Assembly: GCA_023525715.1 (NCBI GenBank)
Contig: CM042009.1
Location: forward strand, 129,696,145-129,760,144
DNA from: Cichorium intybus
Lineage: Eukaryota; Streptophyta; Magnoliopsida; Asterales; Asteraceae
Direction: 5' to 3'
DNA: 64,000 bases
Shown here: positions 21,967 to 33,090 of the stretch, in pieces
How the letters are laid out: each line of letters begins with the position of its first letter
Position numbering within the stretch: the first letter of the stretch is position 1
The notes under the pieces: generated by a model
Told to the model about the DNA's origin: nothing
Seen by the model: only the letters and a program-made list of their open reading frames with translations
The model's database searches: none
Program-made: the position numbers and the translations under genes

Positions 21967-23264
21967 ATGAGTTCTTCCTATTCTTCCAGTTCTTCTGGTA
22001 CGTATGTTCATAGCAAACTACTGGATGAACCTACGCAGTTGGTATCGACATCGTCTGATTCATCAATCGATGCGAATACGATAGCGACTGTTGTTGAAGC
22101 TGCATTTTTCATGTTCCAAAATACTGCAAGTTCTAGCACACCTCGTTCTAAAACTTTTATCCACAGAAATCGAGAAGCTACTGAGAAGCAGCTTCTTAAA
22201 GATTACTTTACCCCAATTCAAAGTTTGGGGATGTTCTTTTCAGAAATAGGTTCCGGAGGAGTAGAAGACTGTTTGTGCGGATTGTTGAAGACTTGGAAAG
22301 GAATTATCCATATTTTCACACATCTTATAGTGCTGGTGGAGTTAAAGGTTTCATTGCATTGCAGAAATGCACATCGGCCATCCGCCAATTCGGGGGCGGT
22401 AGCACCCCCGATTCACATGAGTACTTGAATATGTCAGAACGAACATCCCATGAAAGCCTCTACAAATTTTACTATGGTGTTGTTCAGTTATATGGTGCAG
22501 AATTCATGCGTAGACCAACATCCAGTGACATTCAACTGTTGTATGCTGCACACGAAGCCAAACATGGATTTCCTGGTATGCTAGGTAGCATTGACTGTAC
22601 ACATTGGGATTGGCGGAGTTGTCCAACGTATCTATGAGGCCAATACATGAGAGGTGATCACAGGTATCCTACAATTATACTTGAAGCAGTAGCATCATAT
22701 GATTTGTGGATATGACATTCATATTTTGGTATTGTCGGGGGCAACAATGATCTAAATGTTTTGTACCAATCACCACTATTCAATGATACCATTATTGGTA
22801 CAGCACCATCATGTTCATTTGTTTTGGAGGGGGAAGAATACAAGCATGTGTACTACCTTGCTGATGGGATATACCCTAATTGGGCAACATTTGTGAAATA
22901 ATTTTCACACCCGGTTACCCCTAAAAAGAAGCATTTCAAGGCGGCCCAAGAAACGGCAAGAAAGGACGTTGAACGAGCGTTTGGCATACTAAAAGCAAGA
23001 TGGGCTATTATCAGACAGCCTGCACGGTCCGTCACCATCGATCGATGTAAAGATATCATGTACGCTTGCCTAATATTACACAACATGATCATCCAGGATG
23101 AAGGTAGGGCTATATGTCCAGTACATGATCTAGATCTCCCAACCGAAGTAGAAGTTAGCAATGGCATGATTCTCGAAATACGCAATCAAGGAATTCACCA
23201 AAAACTTCTTGCGGATCTTGTAGACCACATCGAGCATACCTACATAGCTACTCTGGATCACTAG
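21967..23264 (+). pseudogene. PIF/Harbinger transposase pseudogene
   Basis: DDE transposase (DDE_Tnp_4 type) of a PIF/Harbinger element. Ser-rich start, then a frameshift near 22235, after which RRLFVRIVEDLERNYPYF begins the conserved part. Visible blocks: FGGGSTPDSHEYLNMSERTS, the first catalytic Asp in MLGSIDCTHW (near 22592), PTIILEAVASYDLWI, the second catalytic Asp in YYLADGIYPNWATFVK, and the Glu in DVERAFGILKARWAII. The end is YACLILHNMIIQDE plus a helical tail. Besides the frameshift there are in-frame stops near 22635, 22712 and 22899, so it cannot make the full enzyme. The MYB-like partner ORF typical of PIF elements was not found. Confidence 0.93.
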
Positions 23265-24093
23265 ATTTTTTAACGTATTTAGGATTTCATTTCCGTTATT
23301 TAGGATTTAATATTCCGTATTTAGGATTTCATTTCTAGTTATTATTATTTTCTTAATTTTTGTAATGGTGTGACTTTTTAATTTAATGTTATTTGTGATT
23401 TTTATTTTATTAATTGCATTTTATTATTATTTATAATATTAAATTAAATGTTAAAATTCATTTATTAAATTAATAAATGAATTTAAAAATCAAAATCTGA
23501 TGTGGCATTGTGGGTTCATTTGGTTGAGTGGGTACTGGTTCCATGGGTGAAAGATTGGGAAAGATGGGGAAAGATTGAAGTGAGAGGATAGAGAAAAGTT
23601 GACGTGGCACGTGGGATGAGTGTGTTCAAAACCCATTACTCCCCCACCCTTAAACTTGAACATCAACTCTTTCTTAACATCAAATGATCACAACGGAATC
23701 ATCATTTTTAGCATAATGTCTTGAGTGCTTTTACATGAGTAGTAATCGGCTATCACATAACAAAATTAGTTAACTTAATATATTTAGAAGCTATTTTTTT
23801 CCGATGACAATTGTAAATTAAATGGTCAACTGTTGAATAAGACATGTAATTCTAATTAGAACAACACATTTTTATATTGACATTTCAACAAACAGTTGGT
23901 ATGCTCGAAAGTATGACTTAGAAACTATAGACAAATTTTCACATTGACATTTTCACAAACACTTGGTGAGCGTTCTTGTGATTTGAATACACATGTGGAT
24001 TCCTATATAATCAGGGACACTAATTTGGAAAATTAATAGAGTAGAAATACAATTACTTAGATAAAAAGTTCAGCTCCTCAATAGCTAATCCAT
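23265..24093. other. 3' part of the Harbinger element, then AT-rich spacer
   Basis: To about 23650 there is non-coding sequence likely belonging to the Harbinger element. ACTCCCCCACCCTTA near 23640-23653 could be its 3' end with a TTA target, but no matching 5' end was found. The remainder is AT-rich with no gene. Confidence 0.4.
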
Positions 24094-24104
24094 CTATATT
24101 AAAA

Positions 24105-25373
24105 GGAAAATCCCCGATAAAGTCTCAATATTTTGGCTCATTTTATAAAAAAATCTCAAATTAATTTTTATTTACAAAAAGGACAGAAAACCGGCTGATA
24201 TGTTCAAATTAGCCATTTTTAACATTTTCAGCAGGTAACAACATGTTTTATCTTCAATAAAGCCCTAATATTTTGGCATAGATTACGGAAAGGTCCCAAC
24301 ATGTTTTATCTTCGATAATGTCCTAATATTTTGGTCCAATTTATGGAAAAATCCAAACATTTTGACTCAGTTTAATTGAAAGAAATTACGTTTATAAAAT
24401 GTATTTATACATCGTTTTGGAATAAATACATGAATAAAACGTAATTTTTACGTTTATAAAAAGTATTGATACATCGCTTTTAATTTTTACGTATTTTTTA
24501 CATATATTTTTAATTATTTTTACGTTATTAAATATGTATAAATACGTTATTAAAGACGTATTTTTAAGTTTTTTTACGTTATTAAATACGTTATTTTTAA
24601 GTATTTTTTATAAATACATAAAATACATTTTTAAACGTATAAAAACGTTATTAAAAACATAAATAAATGTAAACATACGTAATGTTTTCCAATTAAGCAA
24701 ACTTACCGAAATCCATATCCGTCTGTCTAATCCCTCGAAGCAAATTACCGAAATCCATATCCGTTTATTTAATCCCTCTAAGTAAACTTACCGAAATCCA
24801 TATCCGTCATTTGGAATAAACACATGAATAAAACGTAATTTTTAAGTATTTATACGTTTATAAAAGGTATTTATACATCGTTTTTACTTTTAACGTGTTT
24901 TTTTTTATTTTTATGTTATTAAATACGTATAAATACGTTATTAAAGACATATTTATTAGGCTTTTTACTTTATTAAATATGTTATTTTTAAGTATTTTTT
25001 ATAAATACGTAAAAATACATTTTTAAACATATAAATACGTTATTAAAAACATAAATACATGTAAAAATACGTAATGTTTTTCAAGTAAAACTGAGCTAAA
25101 ATGTTGGGATCTTTCCATAAACTAAGCCAAAATATTATGACTTTATTGAAAATAAAACATGTTGGGACTTTTCCATAAACTGGACTAAAATATTGAGACT
25201 TTGTTGAAGATAAAACATGTAGACTTTCCACATGACAAAATAACCTGTTGAAAATGTTAAACGGGGCTAATTTGAATACATCAGCCGGTTTTCTGTCCTT
25301 TTTGTTAATAAAATTTAATTTGAGACTTTTTCATAAACTGAATCAAAATATTATGACTTTATTGGAGATTTCC
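24105..25373. mobile_element. Long-inverted-repeat Mutator-type element
   Basis: A 1,269-bp foldback element flanked by the identical 11-bp sequence CTATATTAAAA (24094-24104 and 25374-25384). The ends GGAAAATCCCCGATAAAGTC and the inverse of GACTTTATTGGAGATTTCC start inverted repeats that continue for several hundred bases (both contain GACAGAAAACCGGCTGAT). The centre holds ACGTTATTAAATACG-type repeats and three copies of TTACCGAAATCCATATCCGT (24705-24810). No transposase. The length of the duplication and inverted repeats fits Mutator. Confidence 0.88.
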
Positions 25374-25384
25374 CTATATTAAAA

Positions 25385-25904
25385 TTATCAAATATCTCTC
25401 GACGTCTCCTCGTTATTGGCTCACATAATATCAAAGTTATTGGCTAGTGGGTCAAGTAGAGTCATTACATTCTAATTCCTCGTAATTTTGTCCATATAAT
25501 GGAAGTCACAAAAAGATAAAAAATCACAATTTACCAAAAGTGTGGCATATGGTTGTGATAAAAACGCAAGGTTCGATGGATACAAAGTAAACAGGTTGAG
25601 GAGAGGCAATTCATCGACTCCAACCGACCAATTTCCAAATATCTCTCAATGTCTCATTGTCTTCTGTTCTTTAAGCACTTATATGCCATTATATTTCAAT
25701 TGCACCTGATTACATACCTAAATCAGATCCAAAAAATAAACTAGGTGGGCCGAAAATTACATTTATACCTACTGTACCTGGCCTCAAATGTATGCCCCTC
25801 TAAGAGTGATGTAGGGCGGCACTGTAAGGCGATGGGGCAGTAGAGCATGATGGATTTGGTGAGATTGCGAGAAGAGCAGCGGCTTTGTTTTTTGGTTTAG
25901 GAGA
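25385..25904. other. No recognisable gene
   Basis: Mixed sequence with no supported frame. The last 150 bases (about 25800 onward, with GGCGATGGGGCAGTAG) resemble 35800-35880 and probably belong to the CACTA element that ends at 26145. Confidence 0.45.
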
Positions 25905-26145
25905 AGGGTTGTGTTTTAGAGAGAAAAATGTTTTGAGATATATGGTGGGAATGTAAATTTGGCATAGTGGGAATGAAAAATTGAACCGAGCGGGAATGAA
26001 AATTTAGGTGGATTGAGGCTAATTTTTTAGCGGAGAGACTATAGTGTCACAAAAAAAGAAGTGCCATTAAAGACAGTAATATAGTGGCACAAATAAAATT
26101 ATGTCATTAAAGTTTTGTGCCACTAAATGTAATTTTTTTGTAGTG
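25905..26145 (+). mobile_element. Terminal region of a CACTA element (lone end)
   Basis: Ends TTTTTTTGTAGTG at 26145, the inverse of the CACTACAAAAAA terminus of En/Spm (CACTA) transposons, preceded by repeated GTGCCACTAAATG-type subterminal motifs. About 240 bp is homologous to 62845-63208. The next three bases are AGC. No matching CACTAC start was found to the left, so the element is truncated or its start is not recognisable. Confidence 0.8.
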
Positions 26146-26148
26146 AGC

Positions 26149-26658
26149 AAGGTTCCTCTGACGCGCTGACGTTGATGGTCACGCTGATGGACACGCTCAT
26201 AGAAAAGCTGATGGCACTGACACTAAACAAAGGAGTCGCACTGACACTGATAACACGTTGATGCTAGTGCTGATTATCAGACTCTAACCGCCCATGTAAT
26301 CGCTCCTATTTTCTGGGATTCGGTTTTCTGGTTCAAAATGATCAGTTTACGGTTCAAATTGATATATAGAAAAGAACATGAATCCTCTCAACTATCAAAC
26401 TGTGAACTTGCAATGTGTCTAATTACAAGTTTGATTATTCAATAATTATCTCAATAATTTGAATTTCATACAACCCACGTATATGGTCGAAATATCAAAT
26501 TCGAAAAATGTTGATCATGATTCAAAGAAACCATACCCTATTTTCTAATTACACCCCCAACAAATTGTACTTCTAGTGGCCATCGCGTGGCATTTTCTAG
26601 CCAATGAAAACGTCTAGAGCTCTATCACAAGCTAAAATATGCAATTCGTCGCTGGATA
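26149..26658. other. No recognisable gene
   Basis: 26155-26275 has GCTGATG/CACTGACAC-type short repeats; the rest is AT-rich and uninformative. It is the insertion site of the hAT element at 26667. Confidence 0.45.
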
Positions 26659-26666
26659 GAGCTAGA

Positions 26667-27236
26667 TAGGGATGAGCATGGGTCGATTTTTGGCTAAACT
26701 GAACCCAAACCATAGAAGTCGGTTTTTTGGTTTTAAAACCCACATGGGTCGGTTTTTTCATTTTGGGTTTGTGGGTTTTCGGTTTAAACCCGTGGGTTTG
26801 TGGGTTCATGGGTTTTCTGGTTTTTTAGGTTTAAAATTGCGGGTTTGTGGGTTTGAACCCGTTCAAAGTACATTGTTATATAGTATAAATGGGTTTGTGG
26901 GTTCAAACACACTAAAACCATGAGTTTAAAATCATAGATTTGTAGGTTTAAACCCACCGAAAGTACGTTTCTATTAAGTATAAATGGGGTTGTGGGTTCA
27001 AACCCGTTGAAACTATGGGTTTAAAACCATGGGTTTTTGGGTTTAAACCCATATGGGTTTATGGGTTTAAAACCGTGGGTTTGTGGGTTCAAAACCGAAG
27101 CGACCCGTGTAAGTCGGTTTTTTCAAAAACTCAAACCCACTCCGTCGGGTTTTGTCGGTTTTTTCGGTTTTTCGGTTTCGGTTTTATAGGTTTTTATCGG
27201 TTTTTCGATTTTCTAGTTCGGTTTTGCTCATCCCTA
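26667..27236. mobile_element. Non-autonomous hAT-type element, 570 bp
   Basis: Ends TAGGGATGAGCA and, inverted at the right, TAGGGATGAGCAAAACC. Flanks GAGCTAGA (26659-26666) and GAACTAGA (27237-27244) are an 8-bp duplication with one change. The interior consists of many GGGTTTGTGGGTTT and AACCC repeats and no coding sequence; the open frames across it reflect this repeat. The 8-bp duplication and TAGGG ends fit hAT. Confidence 0.85.
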
Positions 27237-27465
27237 GAACTAGAAGAGTTTTTCTTCGTGAATAAACGTGTTTCTTTATCCTTTTCGATGACATTTGGAG
27301 TCACCAATTTTAAGAAACTTACCAACTACAATTTTGTAACAAAATCTTACTTCCCTAAGTAAAAAAACTCATAGGATCGGTTCACAAAAGAAAGCAACTT
27401 GAATATATTCTTACTAGTTACGTTAAGCATAAAACACAAGAGCATACGCGCGTTAATTTCTTGCT

Positions 27466-28018
27466 TCAACTAGATTTCATGAGATGCTCATTTGCAATGC
27501 TCAAAATGGCTACGAGAGGCTCATTGGTGGCAACAGAAGCATTAGCAGCAGCCTCTTCCTTAACCTCATATTCAAGCGTTAATTTCACAACACACGATGA
27601 ACCAGTATTGTCTTTTGGATTCTCTTTAATCTCGATCCTGATCCTGTAAAAAATAAATCCGATATCCAGAAATCCTCCTTCCACCATTTCAGTCTCCTTC
27701 ACCTTGTTCTCGTTATCGACTTTCGTGAACTTCTCTTTGTAATACTTAAACCCTAACCCTGTACATCGTATTATTATTGTTTCGTTTACTTGAATAGCTG
27801 TTGTTTGTTAAGAGTGATCGGCTTTTTAGATGATGAGGCTTACCGGGATGTAAAGTGAGCTTGAGAATGGTACCGGCGCCGCCGTCACCTTCTACAATAT
27901 CCACCGCCTCGAACATTTTTCCGACAACGAGCTTTGCCAGCGCGATCGTGCCGTAGAGCTCCCAGGCTTTGCTTGCCGGGACATTCACTTCAGCCTCTTC
28001 CGATAATGTTCCGGACAT
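27466..28018 (-). CDS. Bet v 1 / major latex-like protein, copy 2
   Basis: Paralogue of the gene at 8011-8553. Exons 27844-28018 (175 nt) and 27466-27758 (293 nt) with an 85-nt GT..AG intron give the same exon lengths and intron phase as copy 1 and again 155 residues. Translation: start MSGTLSEEAEVNVPASKAWE, Gly-rich loop EGDGGAGTI, then after the splice GLGFKYYKEKF, EMVEGGFLDIGF and the C-terminal helix. I chose the Met at 28018, not the upstream in-frame Met at 28075, because it aligns with copy 1. Both flanks are homologous to copy 1 over roughly 1 kb, so this is a duplicated segment. No disabling change is visible; ligand or activity is unknown. Confidence 0.88.
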
Positions 28019-28354
28019 TGTTATTATTGGTCGGTGAAAATGAAAATACTCATCGGAGTTTGAATTTAAACCCAAAACAATGTAAACGGAATAAACTGAG
28101 TTTTGTTTATTTTTCGTTTTCGAAAGATTCCTAACTGTTAAAATTTGTCTTTTTCTGTTTTTATTTACTCAATGCAGCGGGCTCCCTTTTCTTTGTTATG
28201 TTTTTATTTTGTTTTCAACGACATAACAAAATGATTTAGTTCGGTGAACATCTTGATGTGCAAAAAACTAAAACAAAAAGTCATAAAACCCCATTGTTAT
28301 TATCGTTTAACAGTTGACCGTGTTGGATGATTTTTGGACTATTTCATATAGAAA

Positions 28355-29070
28355 AAAAAAAAAAAAAAGACTAAACTAGTCTAATTTTATAAAGAGTTTT
28401 CTCAAAACAACACAAATTTAGCCCTATGTCTGAAAATAGTCAAAGAATTAGTACTTCTCCCTCTACCTGGGTACTACTCCCAAATTGTCCCACTCACCTG
28501 TGTTTTGCCCCTTGTGGGCTGCAAACTCCTCACTTGAGTTTGATGATCACTAAACACAACGTTCCAAAATCCTTTCGATGTGCACCAGATGATTAGTCTC
28601 TTACGGATAAAGAGTTTATTATTGAAATTAAACAATGTTTTTTGAAAAATAAAAAACAAGTACTTTTGGCAACATATGATTCCAATACGCTCTAAATGCA
28701 ATGGAATAATAAGGGAGTATGTCATAGAAATGACTCATCATGCTCCTAAACTTAAGGCACTAAAATGGATATTTTAGATGATTTTCTTGTGTGATTTCTC
28801 TTCCTGCACAATTTAATCAATTCAAGGTCAGTTAAAATTGTTTAAAACGGGAAATGACGCATAATGCCCATTTGGATAGTATCTCTATAGATAAGGGCAA
28901 AAGAAAGAGGAAAGAAATTGTTAGTAAGGGACCAAGACCTAAGAAACAACATTTAAAAATGATCAAAAGCAACAACATTCGAAACCTACAAAATGCTTAT
29001 TTTCTCACGAACCTAATTATATGAAGTCAACGTGTCCAAAGTCCAAACATTTGGCGACTTAAGAAAGGTA
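28355..29070. other. No recognised gene
   Basis: Poly-A run at 28350-28370, then mixed sequence. A minus-strand frame at 28474-28725 includes CTSKGFWNVVFSDHQTQVRS but I do not recognise it. Nothing else is supported. Confidence 0.4.
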
Positions 29071-29074
29071 TAAT

Positions 29075-29760
29075 TTTTGTTTTGGTATAACCTTAAATTA
29101 ACTTAGTATAATTGTTTGGTGGCTATATCTTGGTGCTACTACTCACATAAATATTTCTATAGATGGTTTACTAAGTTGCCTAAAACCAAATGATGTTGAA
29201 AGATTCATTTATATGGGTGATTGCAAGTAAGCTAAAGTTGAAGCAGTTGGAACATTTTATTAGAACTTATTTGGATTTGCAAGACACTTGTGATCATACC
29301 ATCTTTTAGATGGAATTTGGTTTTTGTATTAAAATGGATAAATCTAGTTATTGTTATTTGGAAATGGTTAAGCAAGTTTCTCTTTAAATTAAAATATGAT
29401 GTGTGTTGGTTTTTTAACATATTTGTGACAAGTTATATATGCTTATTAGCGACTACCCCAAGGGCTATAAATTTATGATACTAAATAATTTATTATATGA
29501 AAACTACAACATTAGGATGTTGAGTTTAGGGGAGAAGTAAGTTTTGAAACATTGTCCTTAAAAAGGAAAGAGTGATGAGTCCTATTATTACTTTCGATAA
29601 TGTGCATAATTTTGTGCCTATTGATAAATTAGTTCAGTAGCCTTACTTTAGAAGCCGGTACCGACAATGTTATTTAATCTCCTATTCAAAATGAACATAC
29701 CCAACAACATCAACTTAGGAGATCTTGTTTGTAACACCACAAGTTCCATAAATTATTATC
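29075..29760 (+). pseudogene. Heavily decayed Ty1/copia gag-pol relic
   Basis: Plus-strand remains of a copia polyprotein. LGATTHISISMDGLLSCLKP (protease region, normally DSGATTHIS, here with Asp replaced) is followed by NDVERFIYMGDCK and, after several stops, VIIPSFRWNLVFV, which matches the VVPSFRRNLVSVS block before GAG-pre-integrase. Further on only fragments remain (NEHTQQHQLRRS). Many stops and a collapsed length show an old relic. Confidence 0.65.
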
Positions 29761-30114
29761 TCGTTTGGTTTTGAGATAAATTCAATAGATAATTTGTGCA
29801 TCATAAGTTCAGTGGGAGTAAACTCTAACACCCCATTTTCATTTAAGTAATTATTTAATTGTTTATTTATTTTAATTCTATTTTAGGAAAACCGATAATA
29901 TAGTTTATTGAAAATTATAAAAAAATGAAGGATGTATAATAAAAATAATAACAACAAAATATTATAACTATGTATAAATATTAAAATATAGTTGGAGGAC
30001 TAAACATTATGATTAACTCAAATATTAACAAAGTTTTCATGGGGTAAGATTTGGCATTAAGGCAAACTTAAGGGACCAAAGTCTTATTTCCAAAAAATTT
30101 GCGTTGCATTTCAT

Positions 30115-30868
<754 letters not shown>

Positions 30869-31386
30869 CATTTCATGGGATGAGAGTTGCTATTGATAGT
30901 AGTTTTTTAGAGTCGAGAGCAAGATAAAGGCAGCAATAAAAAAAGGAAAATGGCAGCAAAGAGGACTGAAAAATGACCTGAATTGAAAGCCTCGAGGGTT
31001 CAAGATTGTTAGTTTCAATCACATGTTGAATAATAGGTAATCTTATTGTTCTTGCATGGTTTCTTCTTTCTTCTTCCTTATTTCTAGGTTTGAAGACATC
31101 GCCAGAAATCACCATAACACCAAAAACCACCATAACACCACTATAAGATCAATCTTCTTCCACTAGGGTTGATTATGAAAGGGTACCACAGAATCCTCGA
31201 TCCTAATGTTGTGAAGTTCCTTGTCAAGTTGAATGATCTTCGCATCTTGGTTTTCATGCAATAATTTTTTTAGGAGGTCCAAACATGGCTAGTCGTGGAA
31301 TTACGTCCTACGTTTGAGTATCATTTAATACAACGATTATGAAAGGGTGCAACAGAGCCAACGCTTCACTATAAGATCAATCTTCT

Positions 31387-31720
31387 TCAATTCAGGTTGA
31401 TTGTTAGTGCATGAGAAGTATCACACAATTCATCAATGTTATATAGAACACCAAATTCGGTGCATAAGGCCTCAAATAATTCTTTCCAAGCATCATAGTC
31501 GAGTTGTTCAAGATGAATAACAAGGCGGGCGTAGCTAGTGATGTTGGTGATGTCATAGGTTTTTTCAACTGAAGGTGTTTCTTTATCGTTTACGCCGCCG
31601 GCCATGATGAAATAAGATGGAGGAAAGCTTACAAGTAGGTCGACGATAAGAGGAAGAGGAAAAGGTTGGTGACGGCTAGGCTAGGGTTTAAGCATTTGAT
31701 ACCATATAAGATAATTGTTT
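31387..31720 (-). pseudogene. 5' end of a copia element: PBS and truncated gag
   Basis: The open frame 31387-31605 on the minus strand starts MAGGVNDKETPSVEKTYDIT and continues LVIHLEQLDYDAWKELFEAL, the N terminus of plant copia gag (UBN2 style), then ends after 72 residues. About 100 nt upstream the minus strand reads ATGGTATCAAATGC, a Met-tRNA-type PBS with changes. The rest of the gag-pol is missing, so it is a truncated element. Confidence 0.7.
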
Positions 31721-32520
31721 TACCAAGAAAAGATATATTCATATTAAATTGTAATACATAGTTGTATAATAAGGCTTTAATAATACAAATACAACTGACC
31801 TGGCAATGGAGCGGGTTTTGACCCTGATCCGCTCCAAACTCATGCAAAATATATGGGTTTGGATCGTTATTTATGATCCGTTAACCCGCTAACGACCCGT
31901 ACCCGTTAACCCTTTAAGTAAAAGGGTTGGGTTTGGATCACTATCGATCCGCTCCGTTAATAACCCGCCCCGTATAAAATTATATTACAATAAATTTATT
32001 ATATATAAATTAATTATTTTACAATTACAGGACATAGAGGTATAGCCGATAGCGTATAGGAAGTCACACGCAAACACAATACTCGAGAGTCAGGTCCTCG
32101 AGGAGTCGTTCCAAATCCTAATTGTTATAAATTAATTATTTTCTCATGCATGTTTCCAATAGTAGATGTTTGTTTTGTTTTGGAATTGTTATTTTAAGTA
32201 TTAAGTTATATTAGACGTTTGTTTATTATGAAAACATTATTTTATAAGTATGAGCAAAAATGTGATTCATGTTATATTTGTTACAATGCGGGTTACGGAT
32301 CGGGTTTGGGTATCCGTTGATCCGGTGGATAAGGGTATGGGTTTGATTATTCAAAACCCTGCGGGTTACGGATCGGGTTTGGGTTAACTTTTGAAATTTG
32401 ATAAACGGGTTTGGATCAATGCTGATCCGCTCCAAACCCGCTCCATTGCCAGGTCTAAATACAAGCAACCATAAATGAGAAAAATATACAATACTAATAA
32501 TATTATGATTGTATCCATAT
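31708..32520 (-). mobile_element. Probable copia LTR sequence, split by a hAT element
   Basis: Sequence beyond the PBS at 31707-31795 and 32466 onward would be the 5' LTR of the truncated copia element, interrupted at 31796-32457. The far LTR border is not resolved. Confidence 0.4.
31796..32457. mobile_element. Non-autonomous hAT-type element, 662 bp
   Basis: Inverted ends TGACCTGGCAATGGAGCGGG and TAGACCTGGCAATGGAGCGG (right end read inverted). Flanks AATACAAC (31788-31795) and AATACAAG (32458-32465) form an 8-bp duplication with one mismatch. Subterminal repeats of GGTTACGGATCGGGTTTGGG and CCGCTCC occur near both ends. No coding sequence. Confidence 0.85.
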
Positions 32521-33087
32521 GCTATATAGTACTATTTTATTATCATTTTTTATAAGTTTGATTTTTTTCTTTTTTGGTTTATTTTATAATTTTATAATTT
32601 ATTATTATTAGTTTTTATTTAATAAATTTATTTATTTTATTTTAAAATTTTAAAAACCTTTCTAATTTTTTGACTTTTAGTTCAAGTACATTTATTAATT
32701 TTTTGACGTCTTGTTCGTTTACATTATTTAACGTCGTAATTTACTATTTTCTAACTTTTTGACGTTTTGTTCGTTTATATTACTTAATGTGGTAATACAT
32801 TGTTTTAAGATTTTTTTGATATTTTATTCGAGTATACTTTTTAATTTTGTTTACATTTTGTTCATTTGCATTATTTAATATTGTGATTTACTATTTTTAA
32901 CAAACTAATGTTTTTCAAACATTGAAACACATTTATAATGCAAAACAAGAATTTGGATAAAAACACATATTATTATCAATCATCTAATACAATTGTATTA
33001 TGATTACAATCATATTTGTCCTTAATATGGAGTAGCTTATCCGGATGCATGATCATACTTGAAATAATTTCATTGTGGAGTAATTGC
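32521..33087. repeat. AT-rich sequence with degenerate tandem repeat
   Basis: Between about 32660 and 32900, TTTTTGACGTCTTGTTCGTT-type segments recur about every 75-80 bp (three divergent copies), each with ATTATTTAA and a TAATTTACTATTTT-like part. No gene. Confidence 0.6.
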
Positions 33088-33090
33088 AGG

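Noticed and set aside
26672..27362. Gly/Phe-rich frames (GFKPxGLWVxGF) as a glycine-rich protein
   Set aside because: They translate the GGGTTTGTGGGTTT repeats of a hAT element bounded by an 8-bp duplication.
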